NCBI GenBank assembly: GCA_943736015.1
Contig: OX031059.1
Coordinates: forward strand, 53,393,159 to 53,457,158
Length of the DNA stretch: 64,000 nucleotides
DNA from: Tridacna crocea
Lineage: Eukaryota; Mollusca; Bivalvia; Cardiida; Cardiidae
Direction of reading: 5' to 3'
Under the pieces are notes generated by a model. That model was not told where the DNA came from, did not search any database, and saw only the letters and a program-made list of their open reading frames with translations. Both the position numbers and the translations under genes were made by a program. The stretch's first letter is position 1, and each line of letters opens with the position of its first letter. Below are positions 50,523 through 60,590 of this stretch, in pieces.

Positions 50523-51743
50523 TCACAGCCTTTCTTCACAATGATCATAGTTGGTCTTGGTTGAAGACCTTGTAATGTCAGCTGAATCTTTGAAGAAAAT
50601 TCTGTCCCGCTTGACTTTCTGAAATAGTTTGGGACAAGGGCAGATTTTGAAAAAAGTACTGGTGTAAACTTTCCTGAAATCTCGCATAAAAAAAGGATAT
50701 ATGATTGGATTAATTAAGCTATTACACCAACCAAGCCAAACTATGGCACTGAAAATTTTAGGTGGAACACATTTACAAACAGCATCAGTCAAGTTTGTCA
50801 CTAAAAATGGTGCCCATGTCACTACATATGCACCTACAATTATTCCCAGAGTTATGGTGGCTTTTCTGGTGAAAGGCTCACGTATGTGTTTGTTTGCCAT
50901 CTTGGCACCCAGCAACATGTTACTTGGAGTGATGAGAATTCCAACAAAACAAGCTTGTCTTTTGGCTTCCTTGGAAACCCTGTAGTATAAAACTATGGCA
51001 ATAATGATTGGTAGTAAAATAGTCACTGTGGACACGATGAGGACATATAACAGACTTGGAATGAAAAGACACTGTGGGGTATCAGTCAGCAAGGTTAGAT
51101 TTTTCAAGGACGGTAAGTCTGGATTGTGTAGACCTGTGAGTAATGGAATGAATGAAGCACAGATAGCAATTCCCCAGGCCATTGCCATCAGTATAAAAGC
51201 CCTGCGATAAGTCACTAGCATTTTATAGCGTAAAGGTGACATTATGGAGATATATCTGTCCAGACTTATGAGACAAACATTTAAAATGGAGGCACTGCAC
51301 AACATGACATCAAATCCAGCCCAGACAACACAGAATGACTCCCATAATATCCACTGTTCAAATATCTCATTTAAAGTACCTGGTATCATGACTATGGTTC
51401 CCACCATAAAATCAGCCAAGCTCAATGACACTATGAACATGTTTGAAACTGATCTTAATTTCTTGGTCAGTGTCACTGCCAAAAACACCATCAGATTTCC
51501 AATGATTGTGAGAAAAACAATAGAAAACAGTACAACCCCAATCAGCACATTGCTTTTTGACCTTTCACCTGTAACATCCTGTACCACAACTTTCACTTCT
51601 GTTGTCACCTGCACATAATATGCTTTAGTTACAGCAACAGTTACATCCCCTTCCTGGAAGACAGTCACATTGTCATGTGAATCCTTATAAATAGCCAATA
51701 TTCCATCTGTAGAATTCAATGTAGCTGACATGTCTTCAGTCAT
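50523..51743 (-). CDS. HTR6-like: 5-HT6-like serotonin receptor (class A GPCR)
   Basis: 406-residue single-frame receptor of the plasma membrane, expected to bind a biogenic amine. 5-HT6 receptors couple to Gs and raise cAMP (family knowledge). Seven hydrophobic segments are visible. Landmarks: GN at 82-83 (TM1); D111 (TM2); C138 and C225 (extracellular disulphide); D145, the amine-binding 3.32 aspartate; DRY at 162-164; W190; P245; W310-x-P312 (TM6); and NPIIY at 345-349. The runs FDVMLCSASILN, LISLDRY, SPLRYK and YPFFMRDF closely follow vertebrate 5-HT6, as does the short third intracellular loop (about 256-295). Sequons occur at N10, N25 and N215. CPC at 368-370 may be palmitoylated. Position 314 is Leu where aminergic receptors usually have Phe (6.52), and W339 replaces the usual Tyr (7.43). 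The start is M1 (51741-51743), 48 nt after an in-frame TGA; M5 is an alternative. No intron interrupts the frame. Certain as an aminergic GPCR; the 5-HT6 class is likely. Confidence 0.92.
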   Translation of the reverse strand: MTEDMSATLNSTDGILAIYKDSHDNVTVFQEGDVTVAVTKAYYVQVTTEVKVVVQDVTGERSKSNVLIGVVLFSIVFLTIIGNLMVFLAVTLTKKLRSVSNMFIVSLSLADFMVGTIVMIPGTLNEIFEQWILWESFCVVWAGFDVMLCSASILNVCLISLDRYISIMSPLRYKMLVTYRRAFILMAMAWGIAICASFIPLLTGLHNPDLPSLKNLTLLTDTPQCLFIPSLLYVLIVSTVTILLPIIIAIVLYYRVSKEAKRQACFVGILITPSNMLLGAKMANKHIREPFTRKATITLGIIVGAYVVTWAPFLVTNLTDAVCKCVPPKIFSAIVWLGWCNSLINPIIYPFFMRDFRKVYTSTFFKICPCPKLFQKVKRDRIFFKDSADITRSSTKTNYDHCEERL

Positions 51744-52310
51744 CGTCTGAGTTATGCAACATGTAAAACAAACATTAACACTTCTCAGGTTTCAGTGTTG
51801 TACCAACTTCACAGGCAATGTAATGGGCATTTGGATACTTCACCGTTTTTGATGTGGAGAAATTGGAAACTGGTCCCGTGACATGATATCCTCTAACAGA
51901 AAGCTGTTTAATGTCTTCTCTAAGCTTATATCCGTCATTTTATGGCATGGGAGATATTAAACCTAATGTCAGGAACCACACAATTCACAGCGGGTCTCTC
52001 TCCCAATCAGCAGGACAATAAAGAGTTACCTGTTTATGGCCTTGGCCAGAGAGATATAGATGGGCTTTTATCTTCTTAGTAGTGGATATATCAATTCCAT
52101 CTCGCAATTTAAGAGACATCAGCTCTCTCTCTCTTCAATCAATAAAGGAATTTGCCTGGATTTCTGTTAATAAAGAACATGTTATAGATTAGTGTACACT
52201 GATTTTATTATTTTTTCACACGCAAGGGGTGGATCAAAGAAAAAAAGAAAGTTATCAGAGTATGAAAATTTTTTTCTAATTTCTTTGCAGATGCAGTTTA
52301 TTTTATTAGA
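51744..52310 (-). other. Receptor upstream region, repeat-poor
   Basis: No TH-A copy. On the minus strand an in-frame TGA (plus-strand 51792-51794) closes the receptor frame. The bases before the ATG (TTTGTTTTACATG...CATAACTCAG then ACG-ATG) look like a possible splice acceptor, so a non-coding 5' exon is conceivable. A CT-rich patch (about 52121-52136) is the only low-complexity element. Confidence 0.4.
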
Positions 52311-52318
52311 ACTTGATA

Positions 52319-52549
52319 TTAACCCCAGACGTTTTACCAGATGACAAAATTTTAGCCTTGTCCAAATTGAAAGCATTGCAGAAGACAATTCTTATGTGGC
52401 TCAAATCGTGCAACTTTTCTTGGATATGGTTGAAAACATTTTGGGCAAAAAGAGGAAATGCTGGTTACAAGCATTTTCTCCTTTTCCCACAATGTTTTCA
52501 AAAGGCTTATTTTCTATGGTCATTAAAAGTTAGCATTATGCAGGGTTAA
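52319..52549 (-). mobile_element. TH-A element, first upstream of the receptor
   Basis: TTAA 52319-52322 and 52546-52549. The left end CCCCAGACGTTTTACC carries a small insertion before the TTTACC motif. Hairpin arms are diverged on the left (ttttgggcaaaaagagg). Confidence 0.8.
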
Positions 52550-52614
52550 CACTGCTGACATGATGGGACTTGTCTTAAATTAATGAAAGGGTGCCAAGAT
52601 CATGCAAGGGGGAG

Positions 52615-52802
52615 GGGAGACACTTGTGGAAAAGGAGAAAATGCTCAGGTAACCTGCATTATCTCCTTTTCCCCTAGTATTTTCTACTCTGCTAGTCCAC
52701 ACTGGAAACAAATTTCAATTTCAGAGTTATATTTATTTTGTTATCTGCCAGTGCTCTCAGTTTCGACCAGTCTAAAATTTTGTAGTTTGGGTAAAGAGTT
52801 CA
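52615..52802 (+). mobile_element. TH-A, short side lost
   Basis: Starts near the left arm (ggagacacttgtggaaaagg). The hairpin centre is widened (tgctcaggtaacctgca), and the long side ends GGGTAAAGAGTTCAA. Confidence 0.62.
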
Positions 52803-52948
52803 ATTATCTTGATTTGTTTTTATGTACAGATAGTGGATACTAAGTACAGAGCAGATTGTGCTGTGTTGTCATTACTTGACCCCTACTGTCTGCAAAAGCA
52901 ACTACAGCAGTGATAAGAAATCTCCTAAAAAATATAATTATTGTCAGT

Positions 52949-53012
52949 TTACTTCGAAAACCTTGTAACTACATCTTGTAAAAAGCTGTAGTTACAAAGT
53001 TTTCGAAGTAAA
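52949..53012. repeat. 27-bp-arm hairpin
   Basis: GTTTACTTCGAAAACCTTGT then AACTACA pairs with TGTAGTTACAAAGTTTTCGA then AGTAAAC, one mismatch, with a loop of about 11 nt. Unrelated to TH-A and found once in the window. Confidence 0.88.
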
Positions 53013-53164
53013 CCCATGATATGTTTTGTAAGGAATACTAGAATGGCAGTTTTTGCATGGATATTTATCATGTGCAAGAGTTTCTTTCTTATCTCAATAG
53101 TACCACTTCTCTACCAGTATTTTGGATATTTTTTCCTCAAATGACTTGTTGAAAATGTTACTCT

Positions 53165-53400
53165 AGTTTAAATCTTTACAGAACAATATAATTTCAGACT
53201 GGTACAAATTCAAATAGAATTAAAAATAAAATTTAAATTGATACTTGAAATGATGGGATCTTTTCTAGAAAGGGTAGAAAACATTGTGGGAAAATAAGAA
53301 AATGCTGATTACCTGCATTTCCTTTTTTTTTCGCACAATGTTTTCAAAAGCAGTCTTCCTCAGGCTCATTGAACCATAAAAATATTTTGTGAAAGATTAC
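53165..53400 (-). mobile_element. TH-A, decayed
   Basis: Long side recognisable ('ctttacagaacaat', 'agactggtacaaattc'). The core 'gtgggaaaataagaaaatgctgattacctgcattt' has a diverged right arm. The right end is lost. Confidence 0.6.
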
Positions 53401-53666
53401 ACACAAAAAAAAAAATATGACAAAAACACAGTTGCCCATGAGAAGTTTCTCATAAAAATATCAAAACATTATTATTAAGTGCCAGCAGCCTGTTGAAATG
53501 TCATGATTGATGCAATGTGAGAAAACAGTTGGGAAAACTCATTTAACTACTCAATGCATTTTAAATTATCTTACTGAAGTGAATCCAGATTTGTTAATTG
53601 TTTAAGCTGTATTTGAATGTGAATTGCATGTTCTTATCAATCAGATACTCTCAGTTTTGGCTGTAA
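53401..53666. other. No feature recognised
   Basis: AT-rich spacer. Confidence 0.35.
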
Positions 53667-53893
53667 GCCCTGTACCACACCACTCCAAGTTTTATAGACC
53701 TTGAAAAAGTTTGGTTTTTTTTTAATGTGGAAAAAGGAGATAATGCTAATAACCAGCATTTCTCTCTTTTTCCAACAATATTTTCTTTCCTATCGCAGAA
53801 CTTAGCAAATTTGTATGAATTTGAAATTCATTATCTGCAGATTCTTTTCATTTGGAAAAGTCCAACATTTTTTTCATTTTCAAAAAGTTAGGT
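53667..53893 (+). mobile_element. TH-A, decayed
   Basis: 'gccctgtaccacaccactcc' to 'ttcaaaaagttaggt'. The hairpin is partly kept (ggaaaaaggagataatgctaataaccagc). Confidence 0.58.
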
Positions 53894-54077
53894 TTACCCA
53901 TTACCACACAATCCCTAATTTTGATGTCCCTGAGGAAGAAATCTTTGGATAACATTGTGGGAAAAGGATATTTTCTACCCTTCAAAAAACAAATTTCGAA
54001 TTCTCAGTCACTTTTATTTTGTCATCTCCAAATTCTTTTGATTTGGACAAACCTAAAATTTTGTCATTTGGCAGGTT
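53893..54077 (+). mobile_element. TH-A with hairpin centre deleted
   Basis: 'aacattgtgggaaaagga' jumps to 'tattttctaccc', removing the inner palindrome. The long side is kept. The end GGCAGGTTA overlaps the next copy. Confidence 0.76.
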
Positions 54078-54313
54078 ATATCTTTATAAAACACAAAATT
54101 TTAGATTTGTCAAAATTGAAAGCATTTGTAGACTACAAGATAAACATTCTCAAAAATTGAAACTTGACTTTAGAAGAGAAGAAAACATGGTGGGAAAAGG
54201 AGAAAATGCTGGTTACCAGCATTTTCTCCAGCATTTTCTCCTTTTACCATAATGTTTTTAGAAGGCTTCTTCCTCTGGGTCGTAAAACCAGGGATTGTTT
54301 GGTAAAGGGTTAA
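54074..54313 (-). mobile_element. TH-A with duplicated right-arm block
   Basis: 'agcattttctcc' occurs twice in succession (about 54217-54240). That lengthens the right arm by 12 bp. The right end GGTAAAGGGTTAA is intact. Confidence 0.82.
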
Positions 54314-54629
54314 AAAAAAGTAGATAAAAATTTACATGTTTTCAGCAATGGGACAGTAAACTTATGTTTGGAAGGCTGAACATGACTAACATTCTAAACT
54401 AAATTTTTATGTGAGCACTTGGAAAACAATGACAGCTACAGTGGTCCCTACATTCATGTATTTTTTTTCTTGCAGCATACGTAAATGATAAACTATTTCA
54501 AATAAGATATTCTTTGTGAAAAAAGTTTCTCCTATGCAACATTTACATTGCAATTACTAATATTGTAAACACCATAAATGATAAGATACTTGTTAAATTC
54601 ACAGGCCTAATCTAGTATTGAGACACTTA
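54314..54629. other. No feature recognised
   Basis: AT-rich spacer without visible structure. Confidence 0.35.
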
Positions 54630-54857
54630 TTAACCTATTACCACACAATCCCTACTTTTGACAACCCTGAGAAAGAAGCCTTTGGATAATATTGTAGGAA
54701 AAGGAGAAAATGCTGGTAACCAGCATTTTCTCCTTTTCCCACAATGTTTTCTACCCATAACAAAACAAATTTCAAATTTTCAGACACTTTTAGCTTGTCG
54801 ACTGCAGACATTCTTGATTTGCACAAACCTAAAATTTGTCATTTGGTAATGAGTTAA
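54630..54857 (+). mobile_element. TH-A element
   Basis: TTAACCTATTACC and GGTAATGAGTTAA ends. The left arm has 'attgtagg' against right 'cccacaatg', a non-concordant change. Confidence 0.86.
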
Positions 54858-54863
54858 ATTGCT

Positions 54864-55092
54864 TTAACTCTTTACCAGACAATCCCGAGTTTTGAAGCCC
54901 TTGATGAAAAAGCGTTTTGAAAACATTGTGGGAAAGGAGAAAATGCTGGCAACCAGCATTTTCTCCTTTTCCCAAAATGTTTTCTAACTTTCCCAAAACT
55001 AATTTTATTTTTTGAGCAATGTTTCTTTTGTCATCTGCAAATGCTTTGAATTTGGACGAGCCTGAAATTTTGTCGTTGGGTAAGTAGTTTAT
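54864..55092 (+). mobile_element. TH-A element, right end eroded
   Basis: Begins seven bases after the previous copy. Left TTAACTCTTTACC; right 'gggtaagtagttta'. The centre is GGCAACC. Confidence 0.78.
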
Positions 55093-55231
55093 CTAAGTAC
55101 TATACTAGGACGAAAAAGAAATGCAGGGTAACTTTTCAAGGTAGTTTAGAGGTGTATAACTTGATTGAAAATTCTAAATTATGATTTTAGGTTTACCACT
55201 GAGCAGTTTTGAATATTTTGACGAAATTTCA

Positions 55232-55466
55232 TTAAACCCGTTACCACACAACACAATCCCCACTTTTGACGCCCCTGAGAAAGATGCCTTTTGAAAACAC
55301 TGTGGGAAAAGGAGAAAATGCTGGTAACCAGCATTTATTCCTTTTCCCACAGTGTTTTCTACCCTTCCTAGAACAAATTTCAATTTTTCAGTCACCCTTT
55401 ATTTTGTCGTCTGCAAATGCTTTCAATTTGAACCAGTCTAAAATTTTGTCGTGTGGTAAAGAGTTA
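55232..55466 (+). mobile_element. TH-A element with concordant arm change
   Basis: TTAAACCCGTTACC left end; the right TTAA is at 55463-55466. CACTGTGGG (55298-55306) pairs with CCCACAGTG (55346-55354), with one mismatch further in (atttattcc). Confidence 0.87.
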
Positions 55467-55706
55467 AGTGTGGCCAAAAGAAATTAGAGAAAATGGCATC
55501 TTATTGACAGTACTTCCACCTCAGTGAAAAAAAGTATATTGCATTATGGAGACTAAAAGCTTGTTCAATATCTCTTATGGTACCTTGCGTTTTTTTTTTG
55601 TCCAAGTATAATTACACTGGCATTTCAAACAATCTACAGTCAATGTTCATTTTTTTCTAGAAATTTCTCCATTTGTTTCTATGTTTTCTAAGCTAAATGC
55701 TGAATC

Positions 55707-55930
55707 CTTACCCCTTTACCAAACAATCCCTGGTTTTTATGACCCTGAGATAGAAGCCTTCTGAAAACATTGCGAGAAAAGGAGAAAATGCTGCTAACCA
55801 CCATTTTCTCCTTTTCCCACAATGTTTTCTCCCCCGCTGGAACAAATTTTAATTTTTGAGTTATATTTGTCGTCTGCAAGTGCTGTCAATTGGGACCAGT
55901 CGGAAATTTTGTCGTTTGGTAAAGGGTTAA
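55707..55930 (+). mobile_element. TH-A element
   Basis: The left end CCCCTTTACC is preceded by TTAC. The right end is GGTAAAGGGTTAA. The hairpin centre is weakened (tgctgctaaccaccatt), and the arm starts 'cattgcgag'. Confidence 0.8.
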
Positions 55931-56054
55931 TATCTATTCACCTCTCCACATACCCTTTACTCTTTGTAGACTGATCCAAATTCAAAGCATAAAATTATTC
56001 AGTTGGCAAATCATTTGTGGCTCGAATATTTCAATTTGACTTTAAAAGGGAAGC

Positions 56055-56270
56055 AAACATAAAAAAAATTTAGACAAGTCCAAATTCAAAGCCCTTGAAG
56101 AAAGCAAAATAAATAAATTTGACTTAAAGACTGAAAATTGTTTAGGGAAGGTATTGAAAACATTCTGGAAAAAGGAGAAAATGCTGGTTACCAGAATGGT
56201 TACCACAATGTTATCAAAAGGTTTCTTTTTGAGGGTTGTTAAACGTCAGGATTGTGTGGGAAAGGGTTAA
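56055..56270 (-). mobile_element. TH-A with right arm replaced
   Basis: After the centre 'ctggttaccag' comes 'aatggttaccacaatg', so most of the right arm is lost and a piece of the centre is repeated. Right end GGGAAAGGGTTAA. Confidence 0.68.
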
Positions 56271-56545
56271 ACCATCAGTTTCTCCTTTTGCCACAATGTT
56301 TTCTCTAAATCCTTCCTTTGCGAGGTTGTGAAGGAAAATAAGGAATGATGTAATAAAGACACACAGTCCAGACTTTTAATGACCCTCTAAGGAGGAAATG
56401 CTGATTAACAGCATTTTCTCCTTTTCCGACAGTTTGATCTAACCTATAAGATACAAGAATCAACATTTAAGTTAAAATTGATTTGTCGTCTGGATTGGCT
56501 TTCAACTTGGTCTGGTCCAAAATTTTGTCAAAATATTTAACTCTT
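56271..56545 (+). mobile_element. TH-A fragments
   Basis: A right arm plus short side (tttctccttttgccacaatg...) is followed by a shortened copy with core 'ggaggaaatgctgattaacagc' and the long side, ending near the next TTAA. Confidence 0.5.
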
Positions 56546-56768
56546 TTATCAAAACAAAAATTTTGACAGGTCCAAATTGAAAGCATTTGCAGACAACAAA
56601 TCAACTGTATCTGAAATGGCGGTTTTTTGTTTTGATCAGGAGGAAAACATTGTGGAAAAAAGGAGAAAATGCTGGTCACAGACCAGCATTTTCTCCTTTT
56701 CCCACAATGTTTTCAAAAGCCTTCTTTTACAGGGTTGTTAAAACTCGGGATTGTGTGGTAGAGGGGTA
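56538..56768 (-). mobile_element. TH-A element with looped centre
   Basis: The centre is 'gctggtcacagaccagc': a seven-base loop in place of the usual single base. Termini TTAACTCTTTTATC and GGTAGAGGGG. Confidence 0.78.
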
Positions 56769-56887
56769 TTTCTGTATTTCTTTTGTTTGCCCAGATGCAT
56801 GCCTGTTCCTTGTAAAAAAATAAATAATGAAAAGGGTAAGATATAAAAACAAGCAATTACATTGTGGTAAATGGAGAATCAGCTTGT

Positions 56888-56980
56888 TTAACTCATTACC
56901 GTATGACAAAATCTTTGGATTGTCCAAAGTCTTCTTTCTCAGGGTGTTCAAAAGTAGGGAATGTGTGGTAATGGGTTTAA
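56888..56980 (-). mobile_element. TH-A miniature, hairpin gone
   Basis: 93 bp: TTAACTCATTACC, a little long side ending 'ggattgtccaaag', then the short side from 'tcttctttctcaggg' to GGTAATGGGTTTAA. The entire hairpin is deleted. Confidence 0.78.
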
Positions 56981-57137
56981 ACAATTTGTTTTTGCCTAAA
57001 TGTTTTCAAAAATAGCATGCTGCAGACAAAAAAGTGTCAGACAAGAATAATGGTTTTTCTTGCAGCTGTTTTTCTTGAAATTTTCTGTAGAATTTCTATG
57101 GATCATGCATTCTATCACTGATCAAGGCTGTTAAATC

Positions 57138-57364
57138 TATACCTTTGAACAAAATTGAAGACGGTCCAAATTGAAAGCATATGCAGATAACAAATTCAAA
57201 GTGGCACAAAAAACCAAAATTTGTCCATGTTAGATTAGGAAATATTGTCGGAAAAGGAGAATAATATTATGCTACCTTAGCATTTTCTGCATTTCTCACG
57301 ATATTTTCAAAAGCTTTCTTTTTTAGGGTTGATAAAAGTTGGAAGAATGGTGAGTGGGTTAAAT
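57138..57364 (-). mobile_element. TH-A, decayed
   Basis: Long side present. The core is diverged (gtcggaaaaggagaataatattatgc), and the right end 'ggtgagtgggttaa' carries TTAA. Confidence 0.62.
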
Positions 57365-57548
57365 ATTTTCAGGAGATATTCTGTTCAATATTCCTTCAAA
57401 ATTGATAAAAGTAGGTTTTATCTACTGCTTGATGTACATTTATGCATTTTGCAGCAAAAATGGAAACCAGATTTTTTTTCCCTGTACCTGGATAAGATAA
57501 AGCATTTTGGAACATCTAAAATCAGTCTACATGGTTTGCAGTTTCATT

Positions 57549-57832
57549 TTAACCCTTTACCAGACAACAAAATTTTAGGCTTTTCCAAGTTGAAAGCATT
57601 TGCAGACATTTGTTTACCACACACTCCCAATTTTTTAATGATTATGAGAAAGAAGCCTTTTGAAAACATGGTGGGAAAAGGAGAAAATGCTGGTAACCAG
57701 CATTTTCTCCTTTTTCCACCAAGTTTTCTACGTTTCCCACAGCAAATTTTCTTTTTTTCAGTCAGATTTAAATCCCGCCTGCAAATGCTTTGAATTTGGA
57801 CCAGTCTACAATTTGTCGTTTGGTAAAGAGTT
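57549..57832 (+). mobile_element. TH-A composite
   Basis: A long-side stub (57549-57612, TTAACCCTTTACCAGAC...ttgcagac) runs into a second copy starting 'tttaccacacactcc'. That copy continues through a nearly perfect hairpin and long side to GGTAAAGAGTTCAA. It looks like one copy inserted in, or recombined with, another. Confidence 0.7.
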
Positions 57833-58172
57833 CAAGAAAGCAAGCAGTGTCAGTAAATATTTGAAATGAGCTGTGAATGTAATGCCAATATAACATTGTA
57901 AATGGAAAAGTTGCTGGAGTTTTAATGCTACAAATGCATCGGACCATACAATTTTTATCGTTATTTTGGTGTATCTTGTGGAAATCTACCTTTCTTTTCA
58001 TATTTCCTGGGTTTGCTTGTGTTGCGGAAAATGTATGATATTTAGAGGCAGTTTTCCCCAGTGCACAAAATGATGCAATAGTATCTGAAATATTGAAAAA
58101 AAGCCTAGATTAGAAATACTCCAGATTACTTTTTACTTTTTACATAATGGTGGAGTAAGAATTCAAAATTTA
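57833..58172. other. No feature recognised
   Basis: A 77-codon minus frame at 57768-58001 is unsupported. Confidence 0.35.
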
Positions 58173-58401
58173 TTAACCCATTACCAAACGACAATATTTT
58201 GGACTGGTTCAAATTGAAAGCATTTGCAGATGACAAAATAAAAGTGACTGAAAATTTGAAATTTGTTTTGTGAATGGTAGAAAACATTGTGGGAAAAGGA
58301 GAAAATGCTGGTTACCAGCATTTTCTCCTTTTCCCACAATGTTTTCTAAAGGCTTCTTTTTCAGGGGCATCAAAAGTAGGGATTGTGTGGTAATGGGTTA
58401 A
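58173..58401 (-). mobile_element. TH-A element, complete
   Basis: TTAACCCATTACC and GGTAATGGGTTAA ends, both canonical. Perfect hairpin arms at about 58278-58348. Shares TTAA 58398-58401 with the next copy. Confidence 0.9.
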
Positions 58402-58591
58402 CCCTTTATCAAACAATCCCTGGTTTTTAAGACCCTGAGACATGCTAGCATTTCTTGTGGTAGCCAGCATTTTCTCTTTTTCCCAAATTTCCAAAAATTA
58501 ATTTCAATTTTTGAATAACATTTATTTTGTTATCTGCAATATTGCATCCCATTTGGATGATTCTAAAATTTTGTTGTCCGTTAAGAGTTAA
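58398..58591 (+). mobile_element. TH-A with damaged hairpin
   Basis: The left arm is replaced by 'gacatgctagcatttcttgtgg'. The right arm is partial (ccagcattttctctttttccc). TTAA at 58588-58591. Confidence 0.7.
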
Positions 58592-58973
58592 AATTTAAAG
58601 GCTTGGTCAGACATTACGGATATGTAACAGAGGGACAACGGACAAAAACATGCAGAATTTGGTTATCTTGTGACAAAAGTCATCTCCTCTGCCAGATAGT
58701 AAATGATCTGTTAACGGATATCACAATAAGAGTAACTGAATTGTACCCGATAAAAATAGAAGCGCAACGCATGAGAAACAGACAAAAGGTTCCTTCAACA
58801 TACTATGAACGGAATTGTACCAAATTCCAACATACATGGAACGCGATTGTGACGTGACATGCCAAGAATATAAATCATGTATGCGTCCAAAGTCTGTCAT
58901 TTGCATGACTCTGTCTATTTTGTCTGGTGGACAATGCCAGACAAGTAACAGATTCACTGTATAAGAAACAGAC
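58592..58973. other. No gene recognised
   Basis: Opposed frames at 58603-58857 and 58721-58957 show no recognisable domain. No TH-A sequence. Confidence 0.4.
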
Positions 58974-59201
58974 TTAACACATTACCGCACAATCCCTACT
59001 TTTGAAGACCCTGAGATAGAAGCCTCAGAATACATTGTGGGAAAAGGAGGAAATGCTGGTAACCAGAATTTTCTCCTTTTCCCACAATGTTTTCTACCCT
59101 TCACAAAACAAATTTCAAATTTTCAGCAACTTTTATTTTGTCGTCTGCAAATGTTTTCGATTTGGACTAACCTAAAATTTTGTTGTTTGGTAATGAGTTA
59201 A
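58974..59201 (+). mobile_element. TH-A element
   Basis: TTAACACATTACC and GGTAATGAGTTAA ends. The arm has ggaggaaatg against ctccttttccc, with centre 'ggtaaccagaatt'. Confidence 0.86.
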
Positions 59202-59278
59202 AACAGTTTCAAAAGGACACAAACAGATAAAATGATTTTTTATCCATTACTCTTCTGTTTGCGGAGTGTAACAAAACC

Positions 59279-59484
59279 TTAACTCTTTGGTCCAAATTGA
59301 AAGCATTTGCAGACGAGGAAATAAATGTGAATCAAAAAATATAACTCGATTTGAAAAGGGTAGAAAACATGGTGGGAAAAGGAGAAAATGCTGGGTACCA
59401 GCATTTTCTCCTTTTGCAACAATGTTTTCAAAGGCTTTCTTTTGCAGGGTCTTAAAAAGTCGGGATTGTGTGGTAAAGAGTTAA
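59279..59484 (-). mobile_element. TH-A element, left end shortened
   Basis: TTAACTCTTTGG joins the long side about 20 bp in, removing 'accaaacgacaaaatttt'. The right end GGTAAAGAGTTAA is intact. Confidence 0.8.
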
Positions 59485-60078
59485 AAGAGAAACAGCTGGA
59501 CAAGGAAAGAAATTATGTACCTATATTAAGTTATTTTTGTGACATGGTTTCCCAGAGGCTATTTTGATAGCATAAATAAATTTTGGCTGAAGTTTATAAA
59601 AACAAAACAAGACTTCAAACAAAATGATAGTATAAAACTACCTGTATATTAAAATTGAAAAAATTATCCTGTTTGTAATAATTATTTATCATCACTTTTC
59701 TGGTAAGCTGGAAAAAAAATAATATAATTATGATCCGTAACCTATATGAACTCACACCAAAGGTTTAAATAAAAATGCACACCATTGCAAAAAGGAAATG
59801 ATGAATTTGTGTTTTATTGAAAATCATTTACTGATGATTACCTAAATTATCAGCTAATAGTGATTATTACTTCCATTATCACCAATCGGAGATCACAGTA
59901 ACATTCCGCTTCTAGCACAGTCAGTTTGTCCTATTGTAAGGTCTAACACTGGGAAAAACCAATCAAGTGATGCTGGGAACGGTAGTTTTTGTACCTTCCG
60001 TTGATATTTACCAATAGTTCACTTGCTTTTAACCTTTTACCTCCTAAATAACTAAAATGAAATTTTCATCTCAATATT
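59485..60078. other. No feature recognised
   Basis: AT-rich sequence without repeat or coding signal that I can support. Confidence 0.35.
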
Positions 60079-60307
60079 TTAACCCTTTACCACACAATCC
60101 CTACTTTTGATGCCCCTGAGAAAGAAGGCTTTAGAAAACATTGCGGGAAAAGGAGAAAATGCTGGTAACCAGCATTTTCTCCTTTTCCCACAATGTTTTC
60201 TACTTATCACAAAATAAATTTCAAATCTTCAGTGACTTTTACTTTGTCGTCTGCCAATGCTTTTGATTTGGACAAACCTAAAATTTTGTCGTTTGGTAAT
60301 GAGTTAA
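60079..60307 (+). mobile_element. TH-A element
   Basis: TTAACCCTTTACC and GGTAATGAGTTAA ends. The left arm starts cattgcggg against a canonical right arm. Confidence 0.88.
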
Positions 60308-60360
60308 TTAAACCCAAATATTGCTATTTCAAAGTTATGTTTTAGGGAATGATTATCTCC

Positions 60361-60589
60361 TTAACTCATTACCACACGAGAAAAAATTAGACTGGTCTAA
60401 ATTGAAAGCATTTGCAGACGACAAAATAAATGTGACTGAAAAATTGAAAATTGTTCTGGGAACATTAGAAAACACTGTGGGAAAAGGAGAAAATGCTGGT
60501 TACCAGCATTTTCTCCTTTTCGCACAGGGTTTTCAAAAGGCTTCTTTCTCAGGGGCGTCAAAAGTAGGGATTGTGTGGTAATGAGTTAA
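60361..60589 (-). mobile_element. TH-A element, arm change half-matched
   Basis: The left arm is cactgtggg; the right arm reads cgcacaggg, so the concordant C/G pair has been partly obscured by later changes. Canonical TTAA ends. Confidence 0.87.
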
Positions 60590-60590
60590 G

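Noticed and set aside
50701..51618. Plus-strand frames of 71-124 codons across the receptor
   Set aside because: They are antisense shadows of the receptor, whose minus-strand frame carries all the GPCR landmarks.
3313..60581. Recurring 60-100-residue frames containing a shared GKGENAGNQHFLLFPQCF-like stretch on both strands
   Set aside because: The shared residues are a direct translation of the TH-A hairpin, one frame across both arms. The frames start at non-ATG or chance codons, differ in length and vanish in diverged copies. They are repeat DNA, not a protein family.
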